64,000 nucleotides of DNA from Abiotrophia sp938010525 (GCF_938010525.1 NZ_CALLVK010000022.1:1-64000); one strand, 5' to 3'. Counted from the first letter of the stretch, positions 43,003-52,739 are shown. Notes: generated by a model not told the origin, from the sequence alone. A program made the numbers and translations.

Positions 43003-43857
43003 TTAGTTTTTTTTCACTTTGAAGAGTTCCCGATATACTTGTTCGCTTCCAAATTGCCTTGGCTCCACTTCTACAAGACGTAGGTTACTTCGTTCTAAGC
43101 GAAGAAGAGCATTTGTCAGTTGGTCAGCAGTAACAAGGAAACTATGGTCCGAAAGTCTACGCTCCCAGTTGGCTGGTAAAACTTCTTGGACGGTTACTAG
43201 ATAGTCGCTAGTCGTGGCTTGTGTCAAGGTTTTTTCAATGATTTGTCCCTCTTTGACGAAAAAAATACGTCGAGTCATTCGGTCAATTTCATCTAAGTTA
43301 TGAGATGAGATGAGGACGGTCATACCTTCCTTACGATTGAGTTGCATGATTAGCTCGCGTATACGAATTAGACTGGTTGGATCAAGTCCATTATACGGTT
43401 CATCCAGGAATAGGACTTGCGGCTGGTGCAAAATTGCGCAGGCAAAAAGTAGGTGTTGTTTCATCCCCAAGGAATAGGTACCTACTGCTTGATCTAGATA
43501 ACTAATCATCCCCACTTGCTTCGCTGTATATTGAATTCTCGCCTTATCTAAGCCGTGCGATAGAGCAATATATTGCAAATGATCATAACCAGTGAGCTGT
43601 GGATATAGAACACTATTATCCTGCATAAAACCGATAACACGGTAGAGAGATTGTCCAACAGGCAGTGACTTATCCGCCACTATAATCGTTCCCTCAGAAG
43701 GAGTGAGCAAACCCGTTAAGGTCGATAGCAAGGTTGTCTTACCCGCACCATTAGGCCCTACGAGACCGACTACTTCTCCTGATTCGATGCGAAAATTCAA
43801 CTGCTCCAAAATGTGCTTTTCCCCATAAGAGACACTGAGATTCTTAACTTCAATCAT
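43003..43857 (-). CDS. ABC transporter ATP-binding protein (lanthipeptide locus, probable self-protection)
   Basis: A 284-residue ABC ATPase of the LanF/BcrA/NatA group. Walker A is GPNGAGKTTLL, signature YSLGMKQHLLFACAIL, Walker B VLFLDEPYNGLDPTS, H-loop ISSHNLDEID. The Q-loop is FMQDNSVLYPQLTG, so it keeps Gln where lantibiotic LanF proteins usually have Glu. It overlaps the permease by 4 bp. The permease starts 31 bp after the lanthipeptide exporter, so both are probably in the lan operon and serve immunity. This role is inferred from position. Confidence 0.82.
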   Translation of the reverse strand: MIEVKNLSVSYGEKHILEQLNFRIESGEVVGLVGPNGAGKTTLLSTLTGLLTPSEGTIIVADKSLPVGQSLYRVIGFMQDNSVLYPQLTGYDHLQYIALSHGLDKARIQYTAKQVGMISYLDQAVGTYSLGMKQHLLFACAILHQPQVLFLDEPYNGLDPTSLIRIRELIMQLNRKEGMTVLISSHNLDEIDRMTRRIFFVKEGQIIEKTLTQATTSDYLVTVQEVLPANWERRLSDHSFLVTADQLTNALLRLERSNLRLVEVEPRQFGSEQVYRELFKVKKN

Positions 43858-46283
43858 AGACTTTCACAACCTTTCATGCGATGTTGTACAAACACGTTCA
43901 CTAGGCCCCCTAGTAAGCTACACATGAGTATTCCCATCCAATGTGTAAGTAGTGGCTGTTGTAAACTAACTGACATTTGTCCGTTTAGAACTTGCCCTAT
44001 ATCCAGATATCGGAAGGGACTGAATACCTGTGCAGTACTAGGCAATAAAAGGGTGCTCACATAACCAATAGCTAGAATACTAATCACTAAGCTAACATAA
44101 AGCACCATTGACTTGCTCCAACTAGCCACAAAGTGGCAAAGACTATTGACGAAATAAGTTACTGCTAGAAGCAACGCTAAACCTTCCAAATAGTAATACC
44201 AGAGGGGGAGCAACTCAAAATATTGGTGCGTAGCGGGCACTTGCCAACGTTGGCTAACTACGCCCCCCCATTGGGTAGCATCTACAAAATATCGCACAAA
44301 TGGTAGATTGATATCACCTACGCCAGCAATGAGCATTCCCGCCAATCCTAATAAGAAAAGAGAACCTCCGCCCAGCAGACAGATCTGTTGGAAGGTAAGC
44401 CGCCGACGCAACTGGGCAAGATGGCTTGGAGACACTGGTTGAATTGCTTGGAATTTCCATCGCCCACTCTCCCTATCTTGTACAGCTGGCGACACTAGAA
44501 AAAGCAAAAGCAATCCCCACAGCAACAAGTATATGCGGTCTTGAACAAAATTTCCGATAATCCCAAGCCCCGTATAAGTCCGCATGGGCTTGCTAACACG
44601 AGCTAAATACGCTTCGAAGACTGTGATGTCAATCGCAAGCGGTGGCTCATCCTCCCCGCTACGCGGTGATTCCTCATAGCTTGGCAAATAAAGGGTCCAA
44701 TATGGCCCACCCGGCACCTGATAATCAATTCCATAAAATTTCTTCCACTCAGCTATTTGATAATTTATATACGCATTAGGCATGAAAATCCAGTCCTGAA
44801 GAGGTAGTTGCGAACGATTGTCCTTATGTTGCAAGTAATCAACGTCTTGCTTCAACTCCTCATATTCCATCGTCTTGGCTAGCATCGTCTTCCCTGCTTG
44901 TAATTCGGCTACAAGTTCTGATTGGCGATTATAAATAGCGAGAGCTTCTTGATAGAGTTCTTCAGTCGGATAAGCTGAACGATAGGATGAAATATCCACC
45001 GATAATAGTTCAGACTTTTGCTCGATATTCTTGACTTGTAACTGATAGTATTGGATCCCTTGGGATACGGTATAGTAGAGAAAGAAGGCTATGAGGCTGA
45101 ACACCAATTGCGCCCAGAGCGCCCCTCGCGTAATCTTGAGCCATTCAAATCGAGCCTGAAAATAACGTAATGACATATCAACTCGAGAGTGAATCTTTCC
45201 ACGTTTGAGCCGTGCATAAGATAGAACTACAACTAGATACCAAAACCCTAGCAACATGCAAAGAATAAGCCCCATAGCCACTAAAAGACCTGACCATGAT
45301 TGATGTAGCACGAAGCCATGAATATCCCAATAGCTGAATAAACTATAGATAGGATAAAACTTGAATAGACTACTGAATTCAGCCATTAATGTTACTGTAA
45401 TCCCTAAGCCGAGCCAGACCAATATTATTCGCTGTACGAAACGATTAATGATAAGCATGAGTAACCAAAACAAGACGCTAATCCCTAGCCAGAAAACATA
45501 GAGTGCAAGCACTCCTTGCCAAAATGGCCACCCCGGTGCTAGTGGATAGTGGAGAAGAGTGATGACTTCCAACTGATCAAAGAGATAATGATAGAGTCCC
45601 CACCCTACTATAATAGACAGTCCATAGCCTAAGCCTACTATCAGAAAAACGCCCAATCGCCTGCCGAGCAAACGACCGTAGGTCATTGGCAAGGTCCTAA
45701 GATAAGACTGCTGGCTGTCAAATAGATCCCTCAATAGAGGCATTCCCACCAAATAATTAAATAGTAACAGGAGCGGAACCCCCAGAAGATAGGGGCTTGC
45801 TTGCGCCATTAAATAGCTAGACTCGCGTGTTGTCTTAGTATCAAAGCGCCCTACCTGATAACTGACCTGCCAGTCAATGACCGGCAACTCAGTTTCTAAT
45901 TGTTGACGCGAAACACTAAGTAATTCCTTCCCTTGATCATTAAGGGACAGCAAGGTCCGCCAAAGCTTAAGCTTGTCTTGATTTACACGATCCCACTCCT
46001 CGTAAAAGGCTGCCACGCTATAATCAAAACGTATCGTCTCTGCCTCTTTCATGGACACTAGTAGCGGATCATCGGCCGATACCCCTTGTTTTTGTTTGGT
46101 GGAAATAGCCCAATTCAAGTCGGAAGACAAACGGTTGGCTTGTTGACTCTCTTGCCTCCGGAAATCATGACTAAATTGCCCACGAAAGAGTCCTAATCCT
46201 AATATGACGAAGAAAGGCAGGAAAAAAAGCAAACAGACAACGCGATTATGCTTGAAAAATTGTTTGAGTTCCTGTCTGAACAT
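43854..46283 (-). CDS. Tandem-fused ABC permease (lanthipeptide locus)
   Basis: An 809-residue membrane protein. The first half has one membrane segment (about 16-35), an extracellular region (about 36-165), then a block of membrane segments to about 370. The second half repeats this plan: a segment near 400, an extracellular region (about 420-590), then another membrane block to the end. This looks like two ABC-2 permeases in one chain, which would replace the separate LanE and LanG subunits. No peptidase motif is seen. G+C is intermediate between the AT-rich core and the chromosome. Co-transcription with lanT is likely. Confidence 0.78.
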   Translation of the reverse strand: MFRQELKQFFKHNRVVCLLFFLPFFVILGLGLFRGQFSHDFRRQESQQANRLSSDLNWAISTKQKQGVSADDPLLVSMKEAETIRFDYSVAAFYEEWDRVNQDKLKLWRTLLSLNDQGKELLSVSRQQLETELPVIDWQVSYQVGRFDTKTTRESSYLMAQASPYLLGVPLLLLFNYLVGMPLLRDLFDSQQSYLRTLPMTYGRLLGRRLGVFLIVGLGYGLSIIVGWGLYHYLFDQLEVITLLHYPLAPGWPFWQGVLALYVFWLGISVLFWLLMLIINRFVQRIILVWLGLGITVTLMAEFSSLFKFYPIYSLFSYWDIHGFVLHQSWSGLLVAMGLILCMLLGFWYLVVVLSYARLKRGKIHSRVDMSLRYFQARFEWLKITRGALWAQLVFSLIAFFLYYTVSQGIQYYQLQVKNIEQKSELLSVDISSYRSAYPTEELYQEALAIYNRQSELVAELQAGKTMLAKTMEYEELKQDVDYLQHKDNRSQLPLQDWIFMPNAYINYQIAEWKKFYGIDYQVPGGPYWTLYLPSYEESPRSGEDEPPLAIDITVFEAYLARVSKPMRTYTGLGIIGNFVQDRIYLLLWGLLLLFLVSPAVQDRESGRWKFQAIQPVSPSHLAQLRRRLTFQQICLLGGGSLFLLGLAGMLIAGVGDINLPFVRYFVDATQWGGVVSQRWQVPATHQYFELLPLWYYYLEGLALLLAVTYFVNSLCHFVASWSKSMVLYVSLVISILAIGYVSTLLLPSTAQVFSPFRYLDIGQVLNGQMSVSLQQPLLTHWMGILMCSLLGGLVNVFVQHRMKGCESL

Positions 46284-46314
46284 AACGTTTTACCCCTCTC
46301 TATAAAAAAGTGAT

Positions 46315-48066
46315 TCATCTATCAAAAGCTTGCAAGAGTTCTTCAAATACATGATTATCTTTAATTTCTTCATATTTTCCGCAACCTACTATTTCACCTC
46401 GATCCATTAAAACTATAATCGCATTTGGATCAGACACAACTTCTAAGTCATGCGTTACAACAATTGTAATCTTGTGAGGATTTTTTCTAGTTAGCTCTTC
46501 ACATTTTTTCTTAGACACTGCATCTAAGTATGCATCAGGCTCATCCAAAATAAGGACACTAGTACTTTGTAGTATTGCTCGTAAGAGAGAAATTTTTAAC
46601 CATTCGCCACCCGATAGCTGTCTCCCCTCCATAAACCAAAACCCTAATTGTTCATCAATAGTGTGCCTTTCAAAAAACTTATGATCTAATTGTCCCATGC
46701 AATCGATGATATTACTATCGAGTACTATTTTATTTAACGCTATATTTTCCCTAAGCGTAAGCTCATATTTTACAAAGTCTTGAAATAGAACACCAATCTG
46801 TCGCCAATATTTAGTAAGTCGTCCATTATCATGACTAATGTCTTCACCATTTATCAGAAGTTGACCTTGTATGTCATATAGACCCATGAGGCATTTCAGT
46901 AAGGTGGACTTCCCGGATCCATTCTTGCCTATGATATAGTACTTTTCACCTTTTTTAAATGTAAAATTGATGTTTTTTAGTCGATCCTGACCATTAGTAG
47001 AAAATGATAGAGATTTTACTGATATCTCAGACACGTCTCCTATAGTGCTCATATCTTCTTTGCAATCTAGCATATGAAAGTCTTGTAATTCCACAAATTT
47101 AATAAACTGTCCTAGATATAAAAAATGACTTGATAAAGATGATAGTCTTGTGAGTACTGTCATTAGCACATCTTTGAAAGCATTTGAACTCTGCACATAG
47201 CTGTATACTGTACCAATAGATACACCTCCTGTTAGACTATCAACCATAATTAATACTATTACAGAAATACTAAAGAACAACTCTAGTATCTCGGAAATAA
47301 AACTAAATATGATTTCCCTTCTGCTCACTTCTTTATCCTCTTGGAAAAACTTAAGAGCAAGTCGATTAACCTTATCTCGGAAAAAATCATGCAAGTTATA
47401 TAGTTTAATCTCTTTGATTGAGCCTTCGTTTTTTAATAAAAAGCTATAATACCATTTTTTTCTTTCATCCTCTTGCCTGGAATCTAGCAACATAAACCTC
47501 TGTCGCCCAAAGTAAATTTTACCATATGATGATATACATGATATAGTAATAACAAATATAAGCATCTGAGGCTTCCAAGTATATATTATTGTACTGAGGG
47601 AAATCATATTTAAGAAACTGATTAACAAGCCCATAATATTACTCGCATAATCAAACAAAACATCATCCTTTATCCTCTCAGCTTTTTGAACCAGATCATA
47701 AATCTCTGAATTTTCAAACATACTTAATCCAAAGGAATTTATTATGTCTAAGATATAATCATTAACATAGATACTAAGCTGCCCTCTATAACAAAACTCT
47801 AAGTATTTTGAGTAATTCGAAATCAAGAGCATAATAACATTATATGCAAAGAAAAATATGATAAACTGAATTTTATCCATCATATCGCCTTCGGAAGTGA
47901 TTTCATTTAGTACTAAACTAGTTGCATATATATTTAAGCTTATGCTCCATCCAGAAATCACATTCATTATACAAACCAACATCAGCTTTTTTTTATCCAC
48001 ATCCCATAGAATTCTTAACACGACTTTTATAGGATATATATAAGTCCTATGCGCTTTTTCTTTCAT
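46315..48066 (-). CDS. lanT: Lanthipeptide ABC exporter LanT
   Basis: A 583-residue half-transporter with an N-terminal six-segment membrane domain (about 1-320) and a C-terminal ATPase domain. Walker A is IIGKNGSGKSTLLKC, signature QLSGGEWLKISLLRAIL, Walker B VLILDEPDAYLD, H-loop VVTHDLEV. There is no N-terminal C39 peptidase domain, so, as with NisT/SpaT, it should export the modified peptide with leader attached. It starts 2 bp after lanC ends. AT-rich like lanA-lanC. Confidence 0.9.
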   Translation of the reverse strand: MKEKAHRTYIYPIKVVLRILWDVDKKKLMLVCIMNVISGWSISLNIYATSLVLNEITSEGDMMDKIQFIIFFFAYNVIMLLISNYSKYLEFCYRGQLSIYVNDYILDIINSFGLSMFENSEIYDLVQKAERIKDDVLFDYASNIMGLLISFLNMISLSTIIYTWKPQMLIFVITISCISSYGKIYFGRQRFMLLDSRQEDERKKWYYSFLLKNEGSIKEIKLYNLHDFFRDKVNRLALKFFQEDKEVSRREIIFSFISEILELFFSISVIVLIMVDSLTGGVSIGTVYSYVQSSNAFKDVLMTVLTRLSSLSSHFLYLGQFIKFVELQDFHMLDCKEDMSTIGDVSEISVKSLSFSTNGQDRLKNINFTFKKGEKYYIIGKNGSGKSTLLKCLMGLYDIQGQLLINGEDISHDNGRLTKYWRQIGVLFQDFVKYELTLRENIALNKIVLDSNIIDCMGQLDHKFFERHTIDEQLGFWFMEGRQLSGGEWLKISLLRAILQSTSVLILDEPDAYLDAVSKKKCEELTRKNPHKITIVVTHDLEVVSDPNAIIVLMDRGEIVGCGKYEEIKDNHVFEELLQAFDR

Positions 48067-48068
48067 TC

Positions 48069-49262
48069 TTATAACACCCTATCTACTTTACCAAAAATAA
48101 AATCCCCCTTAAACCGAGAGTTACTTTCAATACTATTCAAGGCAAGTGCAGTTCCCAAAGAGGTTGAGAGTATTAGGCTATCTACTCCAGCTTCGAAACT
48201 ATATCCCTTACTATTGAACACTTCGGAATCTTTGATATACATAAATACATAGTTTATTGTATCGTCGAACTCTTTTAGCCCGCACCAATATAATTCGTAT
48301 AATATACTAGCCAATCCATGACATAGATAAGGACTAGAGCTAATATAATTAGAGTTAAGTGGGTATTTAAACATCATATTTTGTACAACGCTAATAATCA
48401 AACTTCTTTTCCCATAAAGCAATGAGCGTGGCATTAAAGTATTATCTAAAGCGATTCCTAAGTACCCAGCTATCCCATAACACCAACTGTAGTCAATGTC
48501 CTTACTACAATTTAGTAGTTCATTATGAACCTCCCCAAATTTCATAGGCAATATCATTTCTTGTCTCTCAGAATAGAAGCACATTCTTTCAATGACATTT
48601 AGTACATTCCAAACATCGTCAACTAGCTCAGAACGGCACCTAGTATATTTAGATAAAACAACATAGATTCCCAGTATCCCATGAGCACAGCCTAAATTAA
48701 TCAATTGGTGTTCATAAATTCCGGAAATATTTTCCATACCTTTATCAAGGAAATTTTCTATAATCCCATTTTTATCTCTGCAAATTTTTACCAACAATCT
48801 GACAATATCTAGCTCTAGAGATATTGTTTTGTCACAGCCTTGAAACTCCAATAAAAAATTTAATACTCCTAGTACTCCTGACATTAAATCTAAGTCATCT
48901 AAATAGAAAGAGGACGTCTCTAGTCTTTGTATTATTTGCTGGACCCCCTTTTTGACAATTTCAAATAACTTCCAATATATGTCCGCTTCAAAACACTCTT
49001 GGCCATATAAAAGGTACAATGCCACTAGATATCGTCCATTACCTGAGAATGTACCTACCGCGTTTTCTTCGCTGATTTGATGGGGAAACTTACTCTCTAA
49101 CAAATAGTCTCTTATACTATCTTGAACTTCAGACGCAATTGTCGTGGCAGCGTTCGCATATAGCACTGCTAATTCAAGAATATCCGCATCTCTGAGGCCA
49201 CTATCTTCATTGGAATAAAAATCTATAAGATATCTAACTAATATATTTTGCATATTACTCAT
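48069..49262 (-). CDS. lanC: Lanthionine synthetase C family cyclase LanC
   Basis: A 397-residue zinc enzyme that adds Cys thiols to dehydrated Ser/Thr, closing the (methyl)lanthionine rings. The three signature sites are intact: GCAHG (His about 194, acid/base), WCYG (Cys about 261) and CHG (Cys about 314, His about 315), the last two giving the zinc ligands. I use ATG 49262, 6 bp after GGAGG; the TTG two codons earlier is too close. It lies between lanB and lanT. Confidence 0.94.
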   Translation of the reverse strand: MSNMQNILVRYLIDFYSNEDSGLRDADILELAVLYANAATTIASEVQDSIRDYLLESKFPHQISEENAVGTFSGNGRYLVALYLLYGQECFEADIYWKLFEIVKKGVQQIIQRLETSSFYLDDLDLMSGVLGVLNFLLEFQGCDKTISLELDIVRLLVKICRDKNGIIENFLDKGMENISGIYEHQLINLGCAHGILGIYVVLSKYTRCRSELVDDVWNVLNVIERMCFYSERQEMILPMKFGEVHNELLNCSKDIDYSWCYGIAGYLGIALDNTLMPRSLLYGKRSLIISVVQNMMFKYPLNSNYISSSPYLCHGLASILYELYWCGLKEFDDTINYVFMYIKDSEVFNSKGYSFEAGVDSLILSTSLGTALALNSIESNSRFKGDFIFGKVDRVL

Positions 49263-49293
49263 GTGCAACCTCCATTTATAAAGTATAACCTAT

Positions 49294-52203
49294 CTAAGGT
49301 ATACTGTGTTGCCGAAAGACTGAAAGGTTATATAGCGTGATTAGCAAATCATCTTCAAATTGCCTGTCCATCCCGACAAATCGATTAACCGTCATATGTA
49401 TGATTGACAACACTACATTTCTATACTTAACTGCTTTTTCGCTAGGCAATTTGAACCTCATTAAACTATCATCGAGTTCCATTTTCTTGTGTTGATTTAC
49501 TACTTTTTCGTTAATTCTAGCATAGTTTTCTCTCTCTCTTTTTCTTTTAAACACTTTGAGGATATCTGCAATCTCTGAATCTGTTAGATTCATTAAAAGT
49601 AAGTATGCATAAATATAAGATACTAATTCTTCTCGATCCATTATCCCTCGCTCTATTATGTGGCGACTCTCCCATTCAAAAAAATTCACTATAGACATTG
49701 TTTGCTCTAAACCATTATACCTATATATTTCTGGGCAGAAAGATGTAAGAGCGTAATCTTCAGCACCCCAATTGTATATGCGGAATTTAAGAGCATCCAA
49801 TACTCCCGATAAATCTCCTTCTCCTTCATCCCGTAATCTAACTCTCAAATGTGGACGAGGATCAGCGTACCTTATAAAGAACGACGGACGAAAACCAAAT
49901 TTTTCAATTATTTCGTAGACTTCTAGTAGATTATCAGTTATAAACGTATCATGAAATCTTAGTGGCAAGTAAATACAGAAAGTGAACCAGTTCTTAAACA
50001 TTTCAACATTTAGTACTTCACCTTTTCCGCAATTAGTTATACTAGGATTCCATCGTGAATCAGCCTTGCTATCATCCTTTCCTTTGAAAGAAAAAATAAA
50101 CTGCGAACATCTATTTCCTAATATGTATTCCTCATCATTAGTGACGTCTTCCTCAGTCAAGACTATCTCTTCTTGCTTTAGGAGCAATTTCAATAAATAT
50201 TCGATGTGTACATCATTATCAAGACAATAATATAATGTAGTACCTAGTCCGACGAGCCCTACTTGTTTTGGTATACCTAACATTTCAACATACTTTCTAA
50301 AAAACTCATATTGATCCGAGCCCATGTTAGTATTACAAGAGTTCTTCAACATATATAATTGAAAAACTTGAAATCTTATCTTCCACGACTGTTTGAATAT
50401 AGTTAAATTTCGATGTCTAATACGAGGAATATAATCGAATTCTTTGAGTAAATCTCTAAAAAAATCTACGCGATTAATTTTATACTGACTCCCTATATTC
50501 AAAAGAAATGCGTACAACCTACTATAATATGAAACCCAGTTTACCATATTTTGTTGCAGAGGTATTATTTGAGCGCCATCCTCCCCTTCTGATAACAAAA
50601 GCTTATCATTCTCATAATGTACGAATACTTTTGAAAGATCGATATTTCCTCTCATTAATCTTGAACTATCAATAATCAGATGCTCGCCATAGCCCAACAT
50701 TGAAGGAAGTAAATCACCCACATTTTGCTTAAATCCTGCATCTAGCAATTCAATTTCTTTACTATTCTCATCACTGCATAGGATTTCCGAGGCCTCTCGC
50801 TTTTCACTAACGCCATAATTAAATCTTGCCCAATAGTTATTTAAACCTGATTTATAAGACTCAAAATTATATATGAGCTTTAGTTGACCACTATTTTTAT
50901 CCTGCATAATAGATAATGCCAGTTCGTATTTGTCATTGCTACTTTTGTTGTAACCACTTTCCATCTTCAAACTTTCTAGTTTCTTTATTTCTAAATCCGT
51001 TAGTACAACCTCTTTTTCATGCAGATAACTGCACACCTTAATTCTGTCAATCAACCATTGAAAGACATCTCCTTTATTAACGTACATCTCACGATTTTCA
51101 AGTTCCACATCTCTATTGTAAGTGTTCACTAATAAATTAAGTAGTGGTATTGGTTGATATACATCTGGACGATTTAATATCCATTGTTTGTATGTCTCTA
51201 AATACTCCCCACATATTTCATTAGTAAATAAATTCAAAACGTTACCCGCATATTCAATCTCTGCCTTATATTTCTTACTAAGCCCAAACTCTGAGTTCGA
51301 AAACTTATTTAAATATAAGTATTGATCAGATATACATATCACTTTCATTTTTTCAATAACTTCATCGTACATTTGAATTTGAATTAAGCTAGATGAATCG
51401 TTAAACTCTTCTATTTTATTTATTATTTCCTTCAATTTCCCTGAAATGCCTAGGCCAATCGATGCTTTATATATATTTTGAAGCATCTCATTTGTTGTTT
51501 GGCATCGTGTGAATATATCCGTTACTAACACCCCTAATTCCAATAACTTCTGAATATACAACCCAAAATCAGCCGGGTCTTCATTAGGAAATCTATTCAT
51601 TAAATTTATAATTAACATTTGCACTGGAGTATAATTATCCACAAGCTCAATGACTGTCGAAAGCAACTCCGTCATACCTATCGTTATCGTTTTTTCTTCA
51701 TTTGGCAGACTATCTGTATCAAGAATTGTTAGATATTCTTCACTTACGAGTATAAAGGGTGATATTTTGACTCTCATTTTCTTCAAAGCTACAGCATTCG
51801 AAAGAAGCTGCTCATAAAGACCTTTCAACCATAGTGAAGAAACTAGAACTCTACAGCTTTGCTCGTACTGGCAACTTGTATTCTCTGAGAAACATCCTAC
51901 TGCAATTGAACTCATAGCACCAAATGGTGTAGGTCTAGCGATATATCTCGCCACATATCCATATAAAGTTTGATATATTTTCTTTCTTTTCTTGTCTGAA
52001 TTACTTTCTTCATACATCTCCGTAAATTCATCTAGTGTATGACCTGAATATTTCAATGCAAATTCAAATTCTTCACCTAACTCTTTTTTTATATACTCAA
52101 GCAATTCATCAAAACTTATTCGAGTAACTTCATTAATCTGTTGATATGGATGTATGTTATATCTTACATGCCATTGATTAATTAACTTATTCTTTTTTGT
52201 CAT
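49294..52203 (-). CDS. lanB: Class I lanthipeptide dehydratase LanB
   Basis: A 969-residue full-length LanB, close to NisB (993). The N-terminal domain should glutamylate Ser/Thr of the precursor using glutamyl-tRNA, and the C-terminal SpaB-type domain eliminates glutamate. Conserved parts include YVARYIARPTPFGAMSSIAVG near residue 90 and FFIRYADPRPHLRVRLRD at about 775-792, the family's C-terminal hallmark. It starts after AGGAGG. A hairpin lies between lanA and lanB. The gene is very AT-rich, unlike the chromosome on either side. Confidence 0.95.
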   Translation of the reverse strand: MTKKNKLINQWHVRYNIHPYQQINEVTRISFDELLEYIKKELGEEFEFALKYSGHTLDEFTEMYEESNSDKKRKKIYQTLYGYVARYIARPTPFGAMSSIAVGCFSENTSCQYEQSCRVLVSSLWLKGLYEQLLSNAVALKKMRVKISPFILVSEEYLTILDTDSLPNEEKTITIGMTELLSTVIELVDNYTPVQMLIINLMNRFPNEDPADFGLYIQKLLELGVLVTDIFTRCQTTNEMLQNIYKASIGLGISGKLKEIINKIEEFNDSSSLIQIQMYDEVIEKMKVICISDQYLYLNKFSNSEFGLSKKYKAEIEYAGNVLNLFTNEICGEYLETYKQWILNRPDVYQPIPLLNLLVNTYNRDVELENREMYVNKGDVFQWLIDRIKVCSYLHEKEVVLTDLEIKKLESLKMESGYNKSSNDKYELALSIMQDKNSGQLKLIYNFESYKSGLNNYWARFNYGVSEKREASEILCSDENSKEIELLDAGFKQNVGDLLPSMLGYGEHLIIDSSRLMRGNIDLSKVFVHYENDKLLLSEGEDGAQIIPLQQNMVNWVSYYSRLYAFLLNIGSQYKINRVDFFRDLLKEFDYIPRIRHRNLTIFKQSWKIRFQVFQLYMLKNSCNTNMGSDQYEFFRKYVEMLGIPKQVGLVGLGTTLYYCLDNDVHIEYLLKLLLKQEEIVLTEEDVTNDEEYILGNRCSQFIFSFKGKDDSKADSRWNPSITNCGKGEVLNVEMFKNWFTFCIYLPLRFHDTFITDNLLEVYEIIEKFGFRPSFFIRYADPRPHLRVRLRDEGEGDLSGVLDALKFRIYNWGAEDYALTSFCPEIYRYNGLEQTMSIVNFFEWESRHIIERGIMDREELVSYIYAYLLLMNLTDSEIADILKVFKRKRERENYARINEKVVNQHKKMELDDSLMRFKLPSEKAVKYRNVVLSIIHMTVNRFVGMDRQFEDDLLITLYNLSVFRQHSIP

Positions 52204-52403
52204 TGTGAAGCACCTCCTAGCTCAATCAATAAAAACACGAGCATTGTAGTCGCATAAATATAATATATAATTCATAAAAGCGAATCTCAATGAGACGTCT
52301 ATTATTATGTGCATATTTATAAACTTTAAGCCCTCTATATGATGGATATTAAACAATCATATAGAAGGCAACCATTGACTCAACCTAAATCTTTACGTTA
52401 ACT
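52204..52403 (-). other. lanA-lanB intergenic region
   Basis: 200 bp of AT-rich DNA holding the hairpin at 52330-52369. No extra precursor gene is seen on either strand. Confidence 0.5.
52330..52369 (-). terminator. Hairpin after lanA (partial terminator or processing site)
   Basis: Minus-strand GCCTTCTATATGAT (52356-52369) pairs with ATCATATAGAGGGC (52330-52343) with one mismatch. The following tract is AT-rich but not a clean T-run, so a leaky terminator or RNA-stabilising hairpin that favours lanA over lanBCT is likely. Confidence 0.6.
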
Positions 52404-52601
52404 TCACATCACATTCGTTTTCTTTGTGGGCATGTTGCATGGTTTAAATCTATTTCCATGGTATGTACAATTGTAGCTTGGTGGAGGCGTAATGCTACCG
52501 CAAAGCGTTGGGGGCATGTTAGGAATTGACTTCGAAGCTAAAAATGTCTCACCATTTTTCTTGCTTACAACATCAACTTTTAAATCAAATAACTTGCTCA
52601 T
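52404..52601 (-). CDS. lanA: Class I lanthipeptide precursor, novel core
   Basis: A 65-residue precursor directly upstream of lanB, starting 8 bp after AGGAGG. The N-terminal MSKLFDLKVDVVSKKNGE matches the FNLD-type leader of nisin and subtilin (FDL at 5-7). Nisin and subtilin are cut 18 residues from that Phe; the same distance here gives cleavage after Ala22, leaving a 43-residue core (SKSIPNMPPTLCG..., ...KTNVM). The core has Cys at core positions 12, 23 and 33 and nine Ser/Thr, with a TPPPS Pro-rich stretch. It lacks the SLCTPGC-type lipid II-binding start of nisin-like lantibiotics and the usual Pro-Arg/Gln cleavage site. I do not recognise a named homologue. Confidence 0.9.
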   Translation of the reverse strand: MSKLFDLKVDVVSKKNGETFLASKSIPNMPPTLCGSITPPPSYNCTYHGNRFKPCNMPTKKTNVM

Positions 52602-52638
52602 TATTAAATCCTCCTATTGAGCTTGTTGAGTCAAATGG

Positions 52639-52739
52639 TAATCTAAGCGCAAAAATAATTGACTTTGTACGATTTATATTGTATGATTCAAATAAAAATC
52701 TAGTCATTCCCCAATTATATTAGGTTTTCGCTTAGATTA
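52639..52739. promoter_or_regulatory. lanA promoter region flanked by inverted repeats
   Basis: TAATCTAAGCG (52639-52649) and its exact complement CGCTTAGATTA (52729-52739) lie 79 bp apart, followed by A-runs in each case, and flank the probable lanA promoter (minus-strand TACAAT with TGACTA at 17 bp, about 70-100 bp upstream of lanA). They are candidates for binding by the divergent Rgg/MutR regulator or a DNA-looping pair. Confidence 0.55.

Noticed and set aside
42815..43006. 63-residue plus-strand open frame
   Set aside because: TTG start with no ribosome-binding site, antisense to the ABC ATPase end; probably chance in AT-rich DNA.
52526..52723. 65-residue plus-strand frame antisense to lanA
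   Set aside because: It lies on the strand opposite lanA and has no ribosome-binding site; lanA has a clear leader and operon context.
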